A stretch of DNA of 64,000 bases from Selaginella moellendorffii (taxonomy: Eukaryota; Streptophyta; Lycopodiopsida; Selaginellales; Selaginellaceae). Shown here in pieces: positions 60,291 to 64,000 of this stretch. Every line of letters begins with the position of its first letter. The first letter of the stretch is position 1. The DNA lies in contig NW_003314271.1 of the NCBI RefSeq assembly GCF_000143415.4, positions 2,857,729 to 2,921,728 of the forward strand, given 5' to 3'. The position numbers were made by a program, and so were the translations under genes. The notes beneath the pieces were generated by a model. That model did no database searches. It had not been told where the DNA came from and was given only the letters and a program-made list of their open reading frames with translations.

Positions 60291-60494
60291 ATCAGAGATC
60301 TTTTCGCTTGTGGAGCTCTTGGAGTGATCTTCACAAGTACCATGTTGCTATCAGAGAGTAAAATCAAATCCATGTAAATACAAATGTGTGTTCGTGGATG
60401 GTTGGAAGATTCTCCAGCATTTGGTCGACAAAAGCCTGGCATGCCAAACAAAAGCCTCACATGCCAGGAAAAACAAGGTCAACAAAACAGCTTC

Positions 60495-60562
60495 CGTGAA
60501 TGGCAGGATTCGAACCTGCGCGAGCAAAGCTCGCATGATTGCCCGATAACCACTCCGGCCTT
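60495..60562 (-). pseudogene. tRNA-Ser pseudogene (anticodon arm deleted)
   Basis: The minus strand keeps GCCGGAGTGGTTATCGGGCA, the variable arm GCGAGCTTTGCTCGC and the T-arm GGTTCGAATCC, but the 5' acceptor half is replaced (TTGCAAG) and the anticodon stem-loop is missing about nine bases including the anticodon. It cannot be a working tRNA. Confidence 0.9.
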
Positions 60563-60731
60563 GCAAGATTTGACGTGGCAACAGACATTGTGATAGGTGA
60601 CGTGGCCGTAGTTTGGCGGGCTTGAGGGAACGATCTGGTCAAACGCTTGATCAAGCGGTAGATCCTCCGATAGAAACTCAATCGTTTCTCGCGGGGTTAG
60701 AATCTCGTCGCTGTTGACACAATTTCTTGTT

Positions 60732-61012
60732 GGAATTCGGCGACGCTCAAGAGAGGGGCCCGTGTCGAAGGCAGGGATGTTCGGATCTTCCGCCAAAGAT
60801 CTGGACGTTTACAGAGAAAGGGATGTTCCACAAAAAATCCAGGATCAATCAAGCCGCGGGGGCGACTCTCGGATATCACGAATGGTGGGGATCCAGCCAT
60901 GCTTTGGCCATGGAGCACGCAGGATGCATTGCGAGTTGCTGGAGGCTAGAAGTCGCGTGTTCTTGGCTGGTTCAAAGGAAGAATCTCTTCGAGAAAAGCG
61001 TCTAAACATTAG
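60732..61012 (+). pseudogene. RRQGSSG-motif gene, broken copy 3
   Basis: Aligns to copy 1 from GCGACGCTCAAGAGAGG on, but the start ATG is lost, small indels shift the frame in the RRQGSSG stretch, and an internal stop lies before the tail. The last part still reads RVLGWFKGRISSRKASKH. A non-functional member of the cluster. Confidence 0.85.
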
Positions 61013-61296
61013 AATCTGAAAAGGAAGACATCAAAATCGTAGACCACTCTCAAGGCAGGAAGAAATGCCGAGGACTTCGCGACGGTGGTGCAGGCAAGAC
61101 GATCGCGAAGATTTCCCGCTTCTCTTCATGAATCGCCCACGTAAACACTTACGATCTTTGCTTTGATTAGACTCCACGCTGTAGAACGCGAAAGAAACCA
61201 GGAAGAACGAAACCAAACTTGCAGGCCATTGCCACTAGCAAGGGACATGGAAGATCAAACAGCAACAATTGGAGCAAAAAAGAATGGCAGGATATA

Positions 61297-61378
61297 CGTG
61301 GATGGCAGGATTCGAACCTGCGCGGGCAGAGCCCACATGATTTCGAGTCATGCCCGATAACCACTCCGGCACATCCAC
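61297..61378 (-). tRNA. tRNA-Ser(CGA), copy 2
   Basis: 82 nt on the minus strand, differing from copy 1 at one position in the variable-arm loop (GGGCTCTGCCC instead of GGGCTTTGCCC). The same CGA anticodon and all arms pair. Confidence 0.95.
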
Positions 61379-62103
61379 ATTGCGTCCCACTTTCCTCAAT
61401 GTGCTCGCCTTCCCCAGTTGAGCAAGTCAGCATAGCTCCACGTGGCGCGCGCTGACAAGCCCGCCATCGACATTGGTGTTTGAGAGCAACACATGCAACG
61501 CAACGCCCAGTCGCTTTAGACCGGGACTTACGCGCAACAGCGAGGACAATGCCCCTTAAATCTAGACTTGCCTCTCTTGCTTTGGGGCAATCTATAGAAT
61601 GCCTCTCTTGCTTTGCGGCGAGCGACAAGCGAGGATTCGAGCTAGCGCGGTGGCGGTGGCGGCTTTCTGGGTCGAGAAAATAGGGTTCTATGCCTGAAGT
61701 TCCACTCGCGTGTCTTCTAGTCTGGCAGCGGCGATGGCAGCGATTGTCAATACCGTGGGGCCGATTTAAATTCGCTCTCAGGATTTGCTTTCACTGTCAG
61801 GTACCGTGGGAGTGTTCGTTTAGCTGTCTGTGTTGGATGCGTTCCAGTGATAGAAGTGTGTTCTCGTTTTCTGTGTTGTCTCCTAGACTCCACTTCCTCT
61901 CTTGTGATCTAAACTGGCTTCTTGGAGAGAACTCAAGCCTGGTTTCTTCGTAAAAAGCGTGAAATGTGATCGGCTTTTGTGTTCTTCTGTTTTCTCGTGA
62001 TAAATCTAGCTTTACTCTAATCGGATTCGCAACCATCACCGCCAAGATCACGACCGCAACAACATCGTAAGAAGAACCACTCACCACCAATCGACGTCCA
62101 TCA
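61379..62103. other. Leader and promoter region of RRQGSSG copy 4
   Basis: Holds a small direct repeat (TGCCTCTCTTGCTTTG at about 61568 and 61600), an AGGGTTCT near 61683 and a CAA/CGAC-rich leader just before the ATG. Open frames here have no domain support. Confidence 0.45.
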
Positions 62104-62454
62104 ATGGCTTCTCTCAGCCGGGGGGTGTCGATCAGGAGGCAGGGATCGTCGGGGCGGAGCTGGGCCGACTCGCTGGGCCTCAACAACACGGTGGAGCCGG
62201 CGCAGAGATTTAGCAGTAGCAACACCAGGGGCGGCAAGGGCGATGGGATCACCAAGAAGACGATCATGGTTCCGGACAGCGACGACGATCACCAAGGCCA
62301 CCACCATCGCAGCAGTGCAAAGTCGTCGACGGTGATGAACAGGAGTGGCAGCCACAGGGAGGAGCAGCGGCGAAAGTCTTCGTCTTGTTCGTTGTCCAGG
62401 GGTGGTGGTGTAATCGGTTGGCTCAAGAACAGGTTTCGAAGGGTGAGATTTTGA
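62104..62454 (+). CDS. Small RRQGSSG-motif protein, copy 4 (divergent)
   Basis: Intronless, 116 residues. Start MASLSRGVSIRRQGSSGRSW and end VIGWLKNRFRRVRF keep both ends of the family, while the middle (Asp/His/Ser-rich) is different. It is the most diverged member of the cluster and lacks a following tRNA; the next sequence is AT-rich. Confidence 0.8.
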   Translation: MASLSRGVSIRRQGSSGRSWADSLGLNNTVEPAQRFSSSNTRGGKGDGITKKTIMVPDSDDDHQGHHHRSSAKSSTVMNRSGSHREEQRRKSSSCSLSRGGGVIGWLKNRFRRVRF

Positions 62455-62587
62455 GAGATTCTTCATCTTCCTTTTCTTGCTTGATACGAGGAAATGTAAC
62501 TTGCTAAGCCAAATTATACCATTTTGGCAAGATTTATTATTTTTGGTTTGCTTAAGCAAACTTATAAGGGATGGTAGTGAATATACC

Positions 62588-62814
62588 TAGAATATGCTTG
62601 GATATTTTAGGATATTTTACCATCTAACGGTTGGTATTCATTTAGATTAATCTGGTATTTATAATTTATAAACATGTTTATAATTTATAAACTTTCCTAA
62701 ACCCTTTCTAGTATATTCTTTTCTATTCTATCATCTAATGGTTGATATGCAATAAGATTAATCTTGTGTTTATAAATTACAAACATGCTTATAATTATAA
62801 ACTTTATTTGATCA
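62588..62814. repeat. Two-copy AT-rich tandem repeat (about 110-bp unit)
   Basis: Units at 62588-62699 and 62709-62814 share CTAG.ATAT.CTT, CATCTAAyGGTTG and TTATAAwTTAyAAACATG. They are about three-quarters identical by eye. The rest of 62455-63053 is AT-rich with no gene. Confidence 0.65.
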
Positions 62815-63053
62815 ATTAGATTAATAAGTAATAATAAAATTACCATTAAGCAAACCAAGCTTTGCTACATGCAACGCATAGCAATTTTTTTCATCTTTTA
62901 TAATTAAAAAGAACTTTTCATATGAAAACATTTAAGGTCAATATTTTATATCCTTTTAGTTTAAAATGTTACATGTGAAGATTGATGTTTACACGGGATT
63001 AATAATTGCTAAAATGCAAAGAGATATATAAAATTATATATGTTACAATAAGT

Positions 63054-63221
63054 TGTGAGGGCCAAGTGTACAGCTACGATATTAATATTAGTGTAGTGGG
63101 ATTTTGATAGCTGTTAGATTGGTTTCAATCCAAACCATTTGCTCCTGTATATAAGCTAGGGTTTTTGGGCTAATTAATATGAACATTTCTATATTCCCTT
63201 TCCATATTCCATGCACTCACA
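63054..63221 (+). repeat. 5' LTR of the Gypsy-type element
   Basis: 168 bp from TGTGAGGGCC to ACTCACA, giving a perfect 6-bp terminal inverted pair TGTGAG/CTCACA. A TATA box (TATATAAG) lies at 63148-63155. The sequence after the end begins TTGGTGGAGG, a TGG-type start for a primer-binding site, but I could not assign its tRNA. The short length is unusual for a Gypsy LTR. Confidence 0.55.
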
Positions 63222-63451
63222 TTGGTGGAGGTGAAAGGCACTTTTGATTGTCCCTAGGGAGTGCTTGGATTTCGGATTTTGGTTTGGATTTAGCTTTTGC
63301 ATTGTCTAGATCTAGTTTTTTCCATTTCTTTTCTTTTGTTCTTTTCTTTCAAGATTTTGGTTTAGATCTAGCTTTTTGCATTGTCTAGATCTACCATTTC
63401 CTTCCAGCTTTTTGTCATTTATCTTCTTTTGCTCTTTCTTCGTTTGTCTTC

Positions 63452-64000
63452 ATGGCAGATAAGCAATTTCCTCCTTTGACTCTGGAGCAGCAATTGGTAC
63501 AATTGCTTGATGCTATGCGCTTGCAATTGAACAACCAAACTCAGTTGATGGTGGCGTTCACGGCACATGGTACAACTCCTCCTACTCTTGGTGCCAATCT
63601 TCACGTTCGGCTAGAGTTCTTTTGCGGGAATCTTGGGGATGATGTGTACCATTGGTTCGATCACTTCACGATGATTGCCACATATCATTCTTGGGATGAT
63701 GCTCGACGTTTGCATGAGTTTCCCACGTGTCTTCAAGGGACGGCGTTGCAGTGGTATAATGGTTTGAGTGCAGCCACTCGTGGGGATTGGAGTGTTCTCC
63801 CGGATGTCTTCAAACGTGCCTTCGGACATACCGACGACTGTGACGATGCCTTCCAACAATTGCATCGTCTTTGCCAAGTGCCATCTGAGTCGGTGATGCA
63901 ATTTGGTGTTCATTTTCGAAGTCTTTTGCTTCGTGCGGAGACAAATATGTTAGAGCGGATCAAGCTAGGAATGTTGTGGCTAACACTTCGTCAAGATCTT
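63452..64000 (+). CDS. Gag of a Ty3/Gypsy retrotransposon (partial, open at window end)
   Basis: 183 codons without a stop from ATG. The retrotransposon gag signature is clear: LEFFCGNLGDDVYHWFDHF, TALQWYNGLS, DVFKRAFG and QFGVHFRSLLLRAE. The N-terminus is Gln/Leu-rich. The frame is fully open, so the element may be young. Gag forms the particle that packages element RNA. Confidence 0.85.
   Translation, partial: MADKQFPPLTLEQQLVQLLDAMRLQLNNQTQLMVAFTAHGTTPPTLGANLHVRLEFFCGNLGDDVYHWFDHFTMIATYHSWDDARRLHEFPTCLQGTALQWYNGLSAATRGDWSVLPDVFKRAFGHTDDCDDAFQQLHRLCQVPSESVMQFGVHFRSLLLRAETNMLERIKLGMLWLTLRQDL

Larger units (their letters stand above)
63054..64000 (+). mobile_element. Ty3/Gypsy-type LTR retrotransposon, 5' end
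   Basis: A short LTR-like block is followed by a leader and an open gag frame that runs off the window. The order and gag similarity support a Gypsy-type element on the plus strand. Pol and the 3' LTR lie outside the window. Confidence 0.75.

Overview
This window looks like nuclear DNA of an early land plant, most likely a lycophyte close to Selaginella. The evidence is direct: genes with many introns of only about 50-65 bp (GT..AG, often with a TACTAAG-like branch site), very tight gene spacing, plant-only families (vacuolar sorting receptor, fused HisH-HisF, RS2Z SR protein, PLS-type pentatricopeptide repeat proteins, SMO1 sterol oxidase, ALT thioesterase) and nuclear-type tRNA genes. The species assignment is inference. 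No bacterial operon, CRISPR array or viral gene is seen.

Layout. 1-2.3 kb: decayed Copia-type LTR element on the minus strand and unassigned DNA. 2.3-4.4 kb: an unrecognised repeat-rich single-span membrane protein with a tandemly duplicated exon plus intron. 4.6-5.1 kb: PPR pseudogene. 5.3-18 kb: TBC-domain Rab-GAP, HIS7, a small secreted Cys-rich protein, a SPRING (SREBP-regulating gene) homologue and cytosolic glucose-6-phosphate isomerase. 18-24 kb: the B-block subunit of TFIIIC. 24-28 kb: a HAD-IIA phosphatase and a divergent RS2Z splicing factor with a long first intron. 28-33.6 kb: two tandem PPR genes, the first carrying an N-terminal PDF motif. 34-38 kb: MsrA, a membrane-anchored bZIP17/28-like protein with an eroded basic region, and an orphan gene. 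38-41.8 kb: gene-poor stretch with a kinase relic, a GC-rich degenerate repeat and a PPR relic. 41.8-49 kb: coiled-coil protein, SMO1, ALT thioesterase and a vacuolar sorting receptor. 49.6-56.7 kb: a rearranged segmental duplication next to its source, which holds a degenerate AAA protein and an intact NVL/CDC48C-type AAA ATPase. 56.7-58.5 kb: a serine beta-lactamase-like hydrolase. 58.6-62.5 kb: tRNA-Asp, then a cluster of a small RRQGSSG-motif gene family alternating with tRNA-Ser(CGA) copies. 62.5-64 kb: AT-rich repeats and the 5' end of a Ty3/Gypsy element with an open gag.

Most genes are unrelated housekeeping genes arranged in divergent or convergent pairs, many with a telo-box (AAACCCTA) near the start codon. 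The least ordinary parts are the tRNA-Ser/small-gene cluster, the micro-inversion inside the AAA duplication, the degenerate AAA protein, the bZIP17/28-like protein lacking its DNA-contact residues, and the PPR genes with a PDF motif and repeated inserts. Exon boundaries were read by eye from splice signals and frame continuity; no transcript data were available.
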